Shown: positions 23,197-35,947, numbered from the stretch's first letter. The stretch is 60,000 nucleotides of DNA from Takakia lepidozioides (GCA_030704615.1 CM060734.1:43232042-43292041); one strand, 5' to 3'. The notes: generated by a model from the letters alone, not told the origin. Numbers and translations are program-made.

Positions 23197-25717
23197 TTAC
23201 ACATATTCTGCCTCATCCCATGACTTCCGAATAAGTGGAATGCCATCCTTGCGCCAAAAAACACGATCCTCGCACAGTGCTGCAACTGCCTCAACATACA
23301 GAATGTGCTCCTGAAAATCCCAACCTTCTGGAACTCTCATCAAGAGCAACCAACACAAATCCAGTATATTTCCTGGACAGATGCCTTGAGGACTGTCATC
23401 TCTGCTGTTTCCTCAGTACCCTGATTGTGCTTATGCTTCATAGAGACCTCCATGCTTCCATGTATAAAAGCTGTATAATTTGACCTTGGGTGCTCTCGTA
23501 CGCTAATGCGAGGTCACACCATTTTTCATTCATGCATGCATTAACTTACAGGTTATCACTCTGCTTAAGGAAAAAGGAGCCAACCTCTTTGAGGACTCGT
23601 GCAGCCAAGGCAGAGGGAGTATCGTCGGCCAGCACAGGCACCACTCTCTGGGCAAGGATAGGACCAATGTCGCACTTCTCATCCACAAAATGAATAGTAG
23701 CCCCTGAAAATCTGCCACCACATGACAGTCGTGAACAATGTGAATCAGTGCCTGCAAACAAGTAGGGAAGAGGAAGCTCAGTAATCAAGACAGGTGCAAA
23801 GACATATATAAACTCTGTAGTAGGTAATCCATCACCAATGAACATGCAACATGAACATGCAATGACTACAATACAAGACTGACTACAAGACAATAAGCTT
23901 TCAGCAAAGAGCAATTGTATTCCCATACACATTGTCTCTGAGGCAAGAGTAACTTCACTGAAAAAATCGTTGCTGTGTAACTAATAATTCCAGCAGCTCT
24001 ATACATGACTTGAGATCTATGGCCTTCCACATGGCGTCAACCCCATAGACAAAATGACCTCCTGAAAGCTAAATATTTCTCACCCACCATTTAACATTCT
24101 TCTATACACAGATCAATGGTCATTACCGGGCACCGGAGTGGATGACAGCCTCGTGCACTTTTGAGCCATAGAGGCCCTCGCCACCAAATGCAGGCAGTAA
24201 TGTAGGATGGATATTAAGAATCGCACGTGGGTAAGCCCGCACCAGTCCCATTGGTAGCAGCTTCCAATAACCGGCCAGCACCACATAATCAATGCCTGCA
24301 TGCCTACACTCAGCAGAGTTAGGCCATTCTCTGGTCACAAGCTTTACATCTCTTTAGCATTGCCCTCTCTCCAGAATCATGTGGTTCAGATGCTTTGCCT
24401 TCATCCCCACGATCTATACCTTATAGCCTCCAGTTTCACTACTAAAAATGTTCACACCTTCATCTGGACAATCTGGAAGGCAAACCTGGCACCGTCAACA
24501 ATCTGCCTAGCAAGCCCACGGGAGCACAGTAGCATAAATAACAACCAAGGGAGAGGAAGAGACTCACTTGATCTCCTACTCATAAACACTCTCACCATCC
24601 AAGATGCAATAACACTCACACTTTTATCCAGTCGTAAAGACCCAGGCAAGGCTCCAATAGGTAGAGGTACCAAAAGACACCTACTAAAGAAACAATGGGT
24701 TGAAGAAGGGACACCTGAGACGGTCTTGTAGCTCACTCGTGAAAAGGGCATCCTTTGCATTCCATGCTTTAGGAAAAGAGAGCACAGGTATGTCATGCTC
24801 CCTTGCGTACTCACAACCTTTGCAATCTTCCACACCCCCCTAACCTCAGTAACATGTAAACAGGTGAATCTTCTGTCTTCCTTCATGAGTACATACCTAG
24901 CTGGTTTCAACTCATTCTCTTTCTAGAGCACCCAGCTTCCACAACTCACGGGACAGAAAGTGAACTGGGGTGAATAGAAGGAATTATTAAAACCCCCTGC
25001 AGTTTCTCTCTTTCCTCACTCCATGTTCCTGAAACTACAATGAGCAACTTCACCAGTATAATCCTACAAGAGTACGAGTATGGCAAAGGACATTGCAGAG
25101 TTGGAAATATTCCAACATTAGTATTCTTGCCGACTACCCAGTTGATTGGAGCTTACAGAAAACAAGCCACCGAATCCACAGGTATCAACCAAATTTCTAG
25201 CAGAGAAACATTCCGAGAGCATACAGGAAGGACCGAGAAGTATACCAGGTTCATCAGAGACAACCATTACAATGTCACCATAGATTGCATTCACCAGTGT
25301 GGCTCCGTGGACGGCTCGGAGATTGGAGCCTTCCCCCGATACAAAAAATGCCAATTTTGCTCTCGTAAAACCGCCACCTTCTCTCTCTTTGTTGCGAATT
25401 TTCCTTGCTGCAACCCCTGCTCCCTCTTCTCCGCGCCTCCCATCATTCTGTGTCACGTCGACATTCGATTGTGAATCGAGTTTGCATCTCAGAGGCCATT
25501 GTTTTGTTGCAAGTCGCCGTAGATCTACACCATTGCCTCCATCTCGTTTGAGATGAGAGGAACATTTCAGTGAAAAAGATCTCGGAGAGCTGCCTTGAAT
25601 AGCAGATTCAGCTGAAGGAAAAGACAAAGTAACAACTGCATGACTGTTGAAGGAGTGGGCAGGTGGTGCAGCTACGCCATATCTCACACTGCAGCTGCCA
25701 CGCTGCAACAGCTTCAT
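23197..25717 (-). CDS. PUR3: Phosphoribosylglycinamide formyltransferase, plastid-targeted
   Basis: Third step of de novo purine synthesis: transfers formyl from 10-formyl-THF to GAR. Minus-strand exons: 25717-25246, 24817-24715, 24303-24127, 23711-23585, 23310-23197, all in phase, for 330 residues. About 120 N-terminal residues are Ser/Arg-rich and fit a plastid transit peptide. The enzyme follows: LAFFVSGEGSNLRAV (substrate phosphate loop, with Glu where Gly or Ser is usual), DYVVLAGYWKLLP, the catalytic segment ILNIHPTLLPAFGGEGLYGS (Asn-His), then GATIHFVDEKCDIGPILAQR (catalytic Asp), and WRKDGIPLIRKSW before the stop. Start ATG 25717 is the only Met near the 5' end of the frame. It is divergently arranged with the SnRK1-gamma-like gene. 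All key residues are present, so the gene looks functional. Confidence 0.95.
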
Positions 25718-26129
25718 GGATGGTAGGGCAGTGATCCTGCACAACCTCCGAGCACCGCCCTCCCTCCCTCCCTCCCTCCCTCCCCAAGTATAATCCTGCT
25801 TAGATCCTGCTTACGTTTGTGGGTGATGGTACACTACACGATTCAGCGACCCAACGCTCCCACGCCAGCTCGAGTCGTCCATTGTGGACACGTGGAAGTT
25901 ACGTGGCAGGAAGGGCGGGGAAATGTAGCGGTGAGGCTAACGGAAGTGCAATTCTGCTTCTGCTCTCCTGGATTGCAGACCGCACTTCTCCAAATTTTGT
26001 GTTTTATCTCTCACGGGGGTCAGCAATTTCCAAAACTCGCTTGCAATTGCCTGTGCATTCTTGGAATCGCGCGGGATTTTTGAGGATTGAAGCTGGTCTT
26101 GATAGAAGGCGGAAAGGCATAGAGAGAGC
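25718..26129. promoter_or_regulatory. Divergent promoter between PUR3 and SnRK1-gamma-like gene
   Basis: 412 bp between two start codons pointing apart. Contains a (CCCT)n tract at about 25759-25784 and two ACGT-core elements only about 12 bp apart: a perfect G-box CACGTG at 25889-25894 and ACGTGGC (ABRE-type) at 25901-25907. The elements are seen directly; shared regulation is inferred. Confidence 0.55.
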
Positions 26130-28968
26130 ATGGAGGCTAGTCGGCTGGAAAAAATGGTTTCGGATACAGAGCGCAGTATACATGACAAGATGGGCACGGT
26201 GACACAGAAGCTGCAAATGGAGGAAGATTACGCAGAGGTGAAGCCCAGGATCGGTCTACAGCCCACGGAGGCCCTCAAACGTTTTTTTGATTGTATCCCC
26301 TTGTTCTCTGTTCCTGGCATCGACAACGATGCGGGTACCCACTTCCACTTTCCTGTTGTCCAGCAATTTGAGGTCGATTATCATGACTTTCGGCTTGTGA
26401 TTGCTCTGTTGTTGGCAGAATTTGTGGCAATGCATTCTGGACGATGTAGCCAACACTTATCAGCTGTCCCTGTCGTTTTCAGTTGTCGCTTACAAGCAAG
26501 AACCCCTGTTGTGTTGCAACAATACTCTATGAAGGGCATTGTGCGATGGTCGTTGATTATGCAGACGGACATGGCACTGACCCTTAAATATAGTGCAACA
26601 CATCACAACCACATGAAGGAGATGAAGAGATTATCGCATGCTGCGTTTTTCCGTCTAAGAATTTCAATAACTTTTGTTGCCTGTGGATTGGGCAGTTGTG
26701 GAGGTGAAGGCTGACGACACCATGTGTGATGCATTAAAACACCTGTATAAACAGAATGTGCTGGGTGCCCCAGTGCGGGATCCTCAGCAGTCTGACAAGG
26801 GGCCCTTGTCTGATCAGTATGTAGGCCTGCTTGACTTTGCTAGCATGGTCCTCTGGACCCTTGAGGTGGGCCATCCTTTTCCTCGTCCCTCCAATCTCAC
26901 AATTTCTTCATAGAGAAAGCTCTCTCGGAATGTTCTAGCCTTCAGCAGGAAGATGCTCCAGTCACAATCAATTTCCACACTAGCAGGAAGCAAATTTTTC
27001 CTGTGATAGCTGAACCATTTTATTGTGTCTGATTCACAGGAGTTTGAGGACACAGAAGTTCAAGCTAAGGTTTCAGGAATGGTGGTAAGCCCCATAGATG
27101 CCCCTGCTGCAAAAGACCTTGACAACAGGACAGCAGAGCAAGTGGGTGGGGGTCCTGAAAGCACTTCCCAAGCAGCACAGAATGAATCTCATGGATTCTT
27201 TCAGCTCCTTGACAAAATTGACAGTGTCCAGTCCACAAAGGTTAGATAGTGCAGTCATATCTCGAGTTCGCTCACACATTAATTACTCTTACAAAAAGCT
27301 TCTTTGTTCCTCACATGTTCAAAACTTTGTCATAATTTCTTGTGTTGGTTGTAACTTTCAAGCATCCTTCCTTCTCTTTCTCTTTCTCTCTCTCCCTATC
27401 TCTTGACATGTTAGGTACAAGCTATATTAATTGAGAAAGTGCACTTATCAGGTGGGAGCTTTGGCGCGCTCATTTCGGTGGGGGCCCTTTCTACCAGTTC
27501 GGCCTGAGGACTCACTGTTGCATGTGCTGCTCCTGTTGTCAAAGCATCGTCTTAAGGCTGTGCCTGTGGTTGACACTGGGTCTTCTGATCCCCGAGTCAA
27601 AGGATTTATTACCCAGGTATCAACTACGATGCAGAGTTGATATTTTTGAAGGACAGAGATTACTAGTCACATAGTTGGTATTGATTGTAAATGAGGTGTC
27701 TGTGTGTTCTGGGTTGAAAAATGGGTAGCTTCCAATTTAGTGAGAGCCGCATCAGTGGTTGTTGAATGCAGGATGTTGCAGTGAAGTTGCTGCTACAGTG
27801 TGATGGATTGATCTGGTTTGATATGATTGCTGAGAAGCCCCTTCAAGAGTTCAGGTGAGCTATTTTCCAGACCTCATCCTTGCTGAGTGTAAATTCTGGA
27901 TTAAAGCTGTCACTATTGAAAACAGCATGATTTCCTTGGACGCAGCCGCCTTCACCAGTAAGGAAAATCCTTGTACACTAAGGACAGGCCGAGCACCTTC
28001 TCTGTTCACTTGGGGGGATGTGACTGACAACACACGAGTAGTACATTTTACGCATTGTCAACATATTACTAATGGGTAAATGTTGAAGCATCTGTACTGC
28101 AAACAAACAGAAGAAAAGAAGGTGACAAGGGAGTTTGGCACCAGGTTTCAAGTGGACGATGCTGCAGGCCAGCTGGCGAGTGTCTATGGGGATGATACAC
28201 TTTTAACAGCACTGCGTGCCATGTGGAAGCATCGCATCAGTGGTGTCCCAGTTTTGGACCGAGCTACTGGATACATCGTTGGCAACATTCGCAACCAAGA
28301 CCTGCACATCTTGCTGGACCAGCCCCAATTTTTTAGTCAACGCAGGTCTGTGTAGCTTTCTCCTTGGATGATGAATATTTGATGCAATTGGCCTTTCTTT
28401 GGCTGTGAGCATGTTCCACATAGTGCTTGGAGAGGCCATAGATGCACAGCCTTTTACTGTGACTTTATCGCTTTGGTCAGAACACTCTCTCCAGAAACCT
28501 GACTTTTTTCAATGTTGTGCTTGATTCGTTTGTTGAAGTCACTGTGTATTGATTCGCAGGGTTTTGCACGCAATGGAGTTCATGCAGGCGGATTCTAGTA
28601 AGAATGAACCCCTGCCAACAGCCAGTCAGAGCTCTCTGGAGCAGGACTTTGGGGCGGCAATATCAGCAGCTGCCCTCACTCTGGGTGCAGTGTCAACACC
28701 CAGGATGCTCGATCCAGTAACCAGCAAAGCCAGTGATACGTTGAAGATGACAATGCAAAAGCTTGCGCAAGCACACAGTGATCGCAGTTTCCTGGTGGAC
28801 GACGAGGGCAAAGTAATGGGCGTTATCACTCTTCGTGACATCATCATGCAGTTCGCTCCGCCCCTAGCAGAGGTTCCCAACAGTTGGGGTGGATTTTTTG
28901 AGAGTGCACTGCAGCAGACTAACGCATTCATGGAACCTGGGTGTGTGGTCGTAGCTGACCAAGGATAG
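26130..28968 (+). CDS. SnRK1 gamma-like four-CBS-domain protein
   Basis: Regulatory CBS protein of the SNF4/AMPK-gamma type, expected to bind adenine nucleotides and regulate SnRK1 energy signalling. Exons: 26130-26334, 26696-26865, 27040-27240, 27452-27616, 27772-27854, 28145-28345, 28560-28968; phases fit, about 477 residues. CBS1: VEVKADDTMCDALKHLYKQN and VLGAPV; CBS2: FLPVRPEDSLLHVLLLLSKH and RLKAVPVVD; CBS3: DDTLLTALRAMWKHRISGVP; CBS4: SDTLKMTMQKLAQAHSDRSF then VMGVITLRDII. The C-terminus (PNSWGGFFESAL) resembles plant KIN-gamma rather than yeast SNF4. An Ala/Ser/Gln-rich linker of about 60 residues follows CBS1. The boundary between exons 5 and 6 is the least certain. KING1-type and PV42-type cannot be separated by eye. 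Confidence 0.85.
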
Positions 28969-29493
28969 GAAGTCAGGTCAATGGTTTTTCACTCATACCA
29001 GGCTGTGAGCATGTGGAGTTTCAAAGTCTGATCTCAGCTGCAGGTGCTGGGAGAATTACAAACTTCCTCACGCAGAACAATCTAGTAGGTCTCTGCAGCT
29101 CACTCCTTGTGATCGTGTTAGAGTGAGCCTGCGGTACATAAGAATGGTTCTTTGGTCACAGGAAAACCCGTAATGATGCAGTCTCGTTGGTCATGGTAGA
29201 ATGCCCTTCACGGCAGAAGAGATTTCAAGTGGGTTGAAGCATATTTTGCGCTCCCCCTATTCCTTACCTCATTTCAGCTGACAGGATAGCCTCTGTTTGC
29301 ATGCGGTTAGCCGTTGTGAGGATTAACGATTTTATTTTATTTTTGGGCACAAGTGAAGGCAAGTTTACTTCACTGCGAAGAGGATTAACGATTTAATGAA
29401 AGCTGAAATGCACACACTGTCAACCTAAACCAGGCATAGCAAGAGAAACCAAGACCATTCTTCATTCCATCTCCTCAAACCACAAACACGCTG

Positions 29494-29502
29494 AAACCCT
29501 AA
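29494..29502 (+). promoter_or_regulatory. Telo-box AAACCCTAA
   Basis: Perfect telo-box about 440 bp upstream of the Lhca1 start codon. Telo-boxes are common near plant transcription starts of highly expressed genes. Confidence 0.5.
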
Positions 29503-29560
29503 CCCTCAGCTGCAGGTTGCTGAGCCGAGGAAGACGACCACAGACACCTTCAATCCACAG

Positions 29561-29755
29561 CTTCATCTACGAACTCCGTCGAACTCAATGAACGCTCGTC
29601 TTCATCCACCCGTCGAACTCAATGAACGCTCGTCGTCATCTACGAACTCCGTCGAACTCAACGAACGCTCGTCTTCATCTCCGTCGAGCTCAACGAACGC
29701 TGGTCTTCATCTACGAAGTCTGTTGATGGATGCGCACCGTGGCTTCATCCACGAA
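29561..29755 (+). repeat. GTCGAACTCAACGAACGCTC minisatellite
   Basis: Four imperfect copies of CGTCGAACTCAAYGAACGCT with CGTCTTCATC linkers and alternating spacing (about 30 and 40 bp). They lie directly upstream of Lhca1, probably in the promoter or leader. Confidence 0.8.
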
Positions 29756-29942
29756 TTCTGTCCATGTGGAGAGCGCTAGCCACAGCGCAGCCAATGAGCG
29801 CGCGGCCCGCGATCGCTCGCTATCCCCGTCGCTCTCATCTCTTGTGTCTGCGCATCACAAGTCTCGCACGCCATTGCACCTCGTCTCTCCACCATCTCCA
29901 AGCTGTGTGTTTGTGTGTGAGGCGAGAGAGGAGATCGAAGCA

Positions 29943-31699
29943 ATGGCGACTGCAATGGCGTGCACACAGCTTGCTGCGGCAGCTGCCGCACCCTGTGTGG
30001 CTCAGAAATCCCGCTTCTTTGGGAGCGTTAGCTCCGTGTCTATGGTGGCTTGCAGTAACGGCAGCCGAGTGAGCATGGGGTCGGAGTGGATGCCCGGCCA
30101 GCCTCGCCCTTCTTATCTCGATGGAAGTGCCCCCGGGTATGTGCGTCTGTTGTCGGACTCTGTTCGGATGGTCCGTGGCCCTGGTGTGTGTGTAGTTGTT
30201 ATTTTCCGGGCCGAATTTGGGCTCGTCGACCTCCCTGAATGTCGTTTCTTGAGAGCACTGCAATGTGTAGTATGCATTGTCGGACTCCGTTTCGGAATAT
30301 TGCGAATGAAATTCGTAGCTCTGCATTAAGCACTACTGCGATGGGAATGTGCAACATGCTGTAAAGAGATGTAGCTTTGAATCTACATCTACTCAGACTG
30401 GCGTTAACGAACGTCAAACTCGTGGATTTAAAGAGATTTTATGTCGTCGAGATTTTCTCTCGCCCTCTCTCGTAACTGCTCGATCCGTTAGCTGCATGCT
30501 AGTTGAAGTTGAAGTTCCTTCAACCGGAATCTGGAGTGAATTCCAGTCTCAGGCAGTCTTACTCATGGCCACTTACGGATGCAGAGACTTTGGATTTGAT
30601 CCACTGGGATTTGGTGAAGTTCCCGAAAATTTGGAACGCTACAAGGAGTCCGAGCTCATTCACTGCCGTTGGGCCATGGTTGCTGTTGTAAGTTCTCATA
30701 TTTGATCCACCAAGTATGAATGCTTGTGCTGAATTCTTGGTGACTCGCTTGCATCCAAATGCTTATAAGGTAGTGCTTGTGTGTATGTCCCAGGCTATAT
30801 GAAATTTCCCGTTCCACTGTGCTGGATTAGTAAAGCTGTTACTGGAGTTGTTATTTTGTTGATTAACGCTGAAATATTCTTAATGTACACCTCCTATCAT
30901 TTCCACAAATCTGTCCTCAATAGATCTAGCATGACAGCCTTTTGGGATCACAGCGGACTCGGGTATCAGTAAGGAATCTTTGCGTGGAGTTCTCAGTTTT
31001 GTCTCTAATTGGTGTCGCACATCCTGATTCATACTATGGGATGGTTGCAGCCCGGAGTGTTGATTCCGGAGATACTGGGCCTGGGCAACTGGGTTTCAGC
31101 ACAGAAATGGGCAGCAGTTCCCAACGGTCAGGCCACATATTTGGGACAGCCAGTGCCATGGGGCACCCTCCCTGTCATTCTAGCAGTTGAGGCCTTGGCT
31201 CTTGCCTTTGTTGAGGCCCAAAGGAATTTGGAAGCTGATCCGGAGAAGAGGAAGTACCCAGGTGGTCCCTTTGACCCCTTGAGCTTCTCTGCCAACCCCA
31301 CCAAGTTCGCAGAATACAAAGTCAAGGAGCTGAAGAATGGTGAGTCTCCTCATAAGTATCCTGTACTAATTGGTCTGCAATTTTTGGCAGTCTTTGGCCT
31401 TCCATTGGATGCTCTCCTAGCAATCTTGGTGAAACAAGGCAATGTTGTTGGACTGACACTCTCTCATAGTTGCAGACTAAAATTGGTTGCTACAGCTGGG
31501 ACAACCACAGATTTCCCTACTAACTTTTGCTTGGATTCTGGCTTTGGCAGGTCGTCTCGCCCTTCTCGCCTTCGTCGGTTTCGTTGTGCAGGCTATTGCA
31601 TACCCCGGAACTGGGCCAGTTGAGAATTTGTTGAGTCATCTGTCCAACCCATGGACCAATAACATTGCAAACATCGTGATCCCCCGTTCCATTCTGTAG
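29943..31699 (+). CDS. LHCA1: Photosystem I light-harvesting chlorophyll a/b protein Lhca1
   Basis: Thylakoid antenna protein of PSI. Exons: 29943-30136, 30585-30687, 31051-31339, 31551-31699, in phase, 244 residues, the usual Lhca1 length. The N-terminus ([17 protein letters not shown]) is a plastid transit peptide; the mature part begins near [20 protein letters not shown]. Helix [15 protein letters not shown] with the Glu, His and Arg chlorophyll ligands. Helix [19 protein letters not shown]. Helix [18 protein letters not shown] with the ExxNGR motif split by the last intron. The C-terminus [15 protein letters not shown] is typical of Lhca1. ATG 29943 is chosen because the transit peptide starts there. 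The gene looks intact. Confidence 0.96.
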
Positions 31700-32480
31700 A
31701 TTTAAACTTCATTCCTCAGTTCCTAGGCTAGTGCAGGAGATGAGTATTATCAGTCTTCTCACAGTGGTGGTGGCTTGCCGCACGCCCCAAAAATGTAACC
31801 TCATCTTTGAGGATCTGCAAAAGCTCACCTCCTTTGTACACCTTTCAGACTTTCTCAATGTCTTATGTCTTTGTCTTGGTTTTATTTGCACATCTCTTCC
31901 TCTCTCTTAAGAAGATCCGCATTCAATCCAAATAACTCCTGTTTCGTCCTGGACGAGAATTAGAATTGCCCTGCCTATGATATGATGGAAATCTGTAGCA
32001 TCCACCAACACTACCACTGTGAATTCACAGCAAATTATAGCTGCACAAACTGGATGCAAACACTGGCTGCTGCCCTGAGAAGGTTTATCAGATCATTCCT
32101 TACTCCATCCACCAATATCCCGCTGTTCTGTTCAGTCTTTCACCACAGCTATACCTCTAAACTGATCAAGCTTAGGATGTTAAGCAGAGGGGAGCCAACT
32201 ACCCTCACCTGAAAGCTGCTATGGTGTCTCCAGGCAAGAAGGATCAAAATGAGACATACGGCAAAGAGAAAGAGAATCCTCAAAGAAAAGCACTTTTAAA
32301 ACAAATTATCAACACAACAGGGTGGCAGACTGGCGAGCGGACTCACCGCATACTGGCGATTGACGAGCGGACTGACATGCGAGTGGACTAACTCCAACCT
32401 TGGACTAACTCCAACCTTCAGACCCTCCTCAAACAAAATATATATTTATAATTAACACACATTACCGCCACAATGTTACT

Positions 32481-32555
32481 TGCCAGGATTTGAACTACAA
32501 TCCTCACTTTTGTCACAAGTTGCTCTTTACCATCACACTAGCCACTACTTTCTAC
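32481..32555 (-). repeat. tRNA-derived sequence (possible SINE head)
   Basis: On the minus strand the segment has a box A-like TGGCTAGTGTGATGG and a box B-like AGTTCAAATCC, about 30-40 nt apart as in tRNA genes. An AGGATT/AATCCT stem surrounds box B. D-arm-like GTAAAGAGC follows box A. No proper acceptor stem or anticodon arm is evident, so a SINE head or tRNA relic is more likely than a functional tRNA. Confidence 0.35.
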
Positions 32556-32577
32556 AAACCCTTGAAATAATTAATTA

Positions 32578-32665
32578 CTAGGGCTTCGCGTTGCTCCGCA
32601 CTACTAGCGACGAATTCTGAGAACTATGTTCAATTTTCACAAAAAGGGGTGGGTCATCCCCATTG
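32578..32665 (+). repeat. Dispersed repeat, family R2
   Basis: CTAGGGCTTCGCGTTGCTCC, then ACTAGCGACGAATTCTGAG and a GGGTGGGYCATCCCC end. A second copy is at 37364-37452 (about 85% identical by eye). Family unknown. Confidence 0.7.
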
Positions 32666-34049
32666 TTTGATTCATCTACCTCTATCTATGCCCAAGAAGT
32701 GAGGAGGAGTTGAACCCCCTTTTCTCTATTTTTCCCTTCGTTTAGCATTTGTTTTGTCTAGATCGGAAGTCGATTGTTTATATCTTTTCCGTCGCTCATC
32801 ATTTAATTTCTCATTTAAAAATGATTGTCTTGATAAAAAATGATCATCTCGATAAAAAATTGTCTTGATATTGATATTTGTTTTCAATGTTTTAAGTTTA
32901 CAGTTTGTTTAAAGATTTACCAAACCACGGTTTTGTACTTTCTACGTGTAAAACATGTCTTGGCAGGATCTTTTCATTACTGATTGCTTAAACTTCTCAC
33001 ATTCATGTTCATTTCCAAGTATAGTGCTTATAGTTCTCTTCCAAGTGGAGCCGCAGTTTGGCTCTTCAGACAGCTTCAAACTGGGTAATTGGAAGTCGAG
33101 ATTCATAAGTGTCAAGTTTACAAGGGACTGTTTATTGTTGATTACATCCTAGTGGCTTCCATGTTTTGAGAGGGAGGGGCTCAAAAAGAATTTTCTCAAG
33201 GGACTACAACTTTCTGGAGCCTTTTTGCCTAAATACACTGCAAGAACATCTTTTAATTAATGCGAACTTCTCACATTCCAGAATTTCTTTGAATGCCATT
33301 ACCACCATAAGTCTGAAAAGTCTGCGAAAAGATCACACCCAGGAGGGCCCATACATCCAATAATATAATACTCTCCTCTAGTGTGTGTCTCGATCTTTGA
33401 AAACCAGTTGTGTTCATGAGAAGATATGATGTGAAGAGGCAAAGGTGGAACACCTAAGCCAGACAATGATCAGCACAAAGTGCCAAGATATACATTGCTT
33501 GCTCACCCATCTGCCCCTGCTTCCGCCATACATATCAATCTATATCTGGTTAAGGAAATCAACATGTCATTGGATGAAAACTAGGGCATATTACTTCACA
33601 ACCCAGACTCCAGCTTTTTGTCATGGTCCCCTCCTCCACCCAGACCACTGAATCTGATGGTCTTGACAATATTCAATCAATTCATCCCCACTTGTAAAGG
33701 ACCATTGTACACTTAGAATGACTGCATTCATCAACAGATAAAAAATCTTAAGCCTTTGTACAAAGTAGCTAGAGGGTTTGATCAAAGGCGCGTAATCCTA
33801 TATCTCAACCTCCCTTCCTCAATAGAGACAAAGGAACTGAAGTATGATGCCAAAATGTACCTGCAAGGCAAAACGACTTGTGGCCGAGATGAGAGTGGCC
33901 AGTGACACCACTGTAGCCCCATAATATTCCTTGATCAATTGTTGGAGTGCCATTGACCTTTGTGTCCTGCTCCCCACCACGGATCCCTGAACCATGTGGC
34001 ATCCCCAATGTCCATATCCAATTTTAAATACACTTGTGTAGCATTTTCC

Positions 34050-35550
34050 TCAAGAGCTTTGACAACATAGTTTACATGACCATTCGTTCAGCCATCTGCA
34101 CATTGCCATGGATTCTGCAGGCACAAGCAAGGCCTTCCAACACCACAACATCTGGATTGATTGGCATTTTATGAATCAGGTCCACTGCCTCATCCAGTTG
34201 TCCCGCACGTCCAAGAAGGTGTGGCTGCAGGCAGAGAGAACACATATAAAGGTGATACTGTCCGGCTTCAAGCCTTTCTTTTGCATTCCTTCAAATAGTT
34301 GCAGGACCTCCCTATGACAACCATGCTGGGCATATCCTGCGATCATCGCATTCCACGACACCACATTTCATTCAGCCATATTGTCAAATATTCCCTTTGC
34401 ATCCTCATTGCAGTCACATTTCGCATACAAGTGAACCAGGGCAATGTCCAGAATGACATTTGGTACAATTCCAGCTTTGATGATGTCACCATGAACCTCT
34501 TTGCCCTTTTCCAGGGCTGCCAGGCTTGCACACGCATTGCAAACGCACACAAACGTGATGTGGTCAGGCTTCACCCCTTCCCCCAGGCCTCCATCCCTCA
34601 CCCATGCTGTGCATATCCTACAAGCATGGCGTTCCATGACACCAAATCTCGTTCAGCCATATTGTTGAACACTCCCTCCACATCCTCGATGTTCCCACAT
34701 TTGGCATACATGTCTACGAGGGTATTGTTCAGAATCACATCTGGTACAATTCCAGCTTTGGCGATGCAACCATGCACCTCTTTGCCCTTTTCCAGGGCTG
34801 CCAGGCTTGCACACGCATTGCAAACACAAACAAATCTGATGTGGTTGGGCTTCACCCCTTCCCCATCATTTGCTCATAGGTCTCCAAGGCCTCCATCCCG
34901 CGCCCCTGCTGTGCATATCCTGCAACATGGCGTTCCATGATACCACGTCTCGTTCAGCCATATTGTTGAACACTCCCTCCGCATCCTCCATGCTCCAACA
35001 TTTGGCATACATGTCAAAGATGGTATTGTTCAAAATCACATCTAGTACAATTCCAGCTTTGGCAATGCAACCATGCACCTCTTTGCCCTTTTCCAGGGCT
35101 GCCAGGCTTGCACACAAACGTTATGTGGTCGGGCTTCGCCCCTTCCCCCATCATTTGCTAATAGGTCTCCAAAGCCTCCATCTTGCGCCCCTACTGTGCA
35201 TAACCTGCAAGCATTGCGTTCCATGACACCACGTGTTGAACACTCCTTTCGCATCCTCAATCCTATATGTCCACCAGAGCAGTGTTTAGGATGACATCTG
35301 GTACAATTGCAGATTTGATGATGTCACCATGGATCTCTTTGCCCTTTTCCAGGGCTGCCAGGCTCGCACACGCATTGCAAACGCATACAAACGATATGTG
35401 GTCAGGCTTCACCCCTTCCCCCATCATTTGCTCATAGGTCTCCAAAGCCTCCATCCCACGCCCCTGCTGTGCATACCCTGCAAGCATCACACTCCACGAC
35501 ACCACATCTCGTTCACCCATAGTATTAAACACTCTCTTGACATCCAAAGA
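34050..35550 (-). pseudogene. PLS-class PPR gene relic
   Basis: Minus-strand run of pentatricopeptide repeats in about 100-residue P-L-S periods: RDVVSWSVMLAGYAQQGRG, GVKPDHISFVCVCNACASL, EKGKEVHGCIAKAGIVPDVI, LVDMYAKCGNIEDVEGVF, ending near CACRIHGNVQMAERMV. The repeats sit in at least five segments that change frame (breaks near 35260, 35117, 34860, 34630, 34366), and a stop interrupts the last one. PPR-DYW proteins normally edit organellar RNA; this copy cannot be translated whole. Confidence 0.85.
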
Positions 35551-35947
35551 TTGAAAGATTGTAGATATTGGGAAGTGGCTGGTTTTGTTTTGTAGTAGCC
35601 TGAAGTCTGCTTTTGGATGTATCTCTTGGACTCGGTGTTCAGTGATGTTTTGTCTCTCGTCCTACATTTTGACTCCAGCCAAAGATGAAAACTGAGCATA
35701 GACATAGCCAGGACTAGACTTGAAGGAACAAAATCAGAGTTTAGATTAAACAGGAAAGCACTACTGAAGGACCCAGTAAGTAGACCACTTCTTGCATGCT
35801 TGAGCTCCAGCAACTGGATCAACCGCACGATCTGTAGTTGCCGCTCCGCTGCTTGCTCTTATATAAATTTAGGCAACTTCGATTCTTTTGCATGATCTCT
35901 GTCACATTGGCGAGAGATGTCAGGGGTCCCTGAGAATGGATGCCATC

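Larger units (their letters stand above)
28969..29942 (+). promoter_or_regulatory. Lhca1 upstream region
   Basis: Intergenic stretch before Lhca1. Contains a telo-box AAACCCTAA at 29494-29502, a minisatellite (29561-29755) and a CCAAT at 29791-29795. The frame upstream of ATG 29943 stays open to 29730, but the sequence is repetitive and not antenna-like. Confidence 0.45.
31700..34040. other. Intergenic, mostly unassigned
   Basis: No gene recognised. Contains a tRNA-like/SINE-like segment (32481-32555) and part of a dispersed repeat (32578-32665). A 17-bp phrase TGGACTAACTCCAACCT occurs twice at about 32390-32418. Otherwise AT-rich spacer. Confidence 0.5.

Noticed and set aside
34299-35226. 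+ strand ORFs of up to 213 codons over the PPR relic
   Set aside because: Antisense shadows of PPR repeats, whose conserved codons leave the other strand open.
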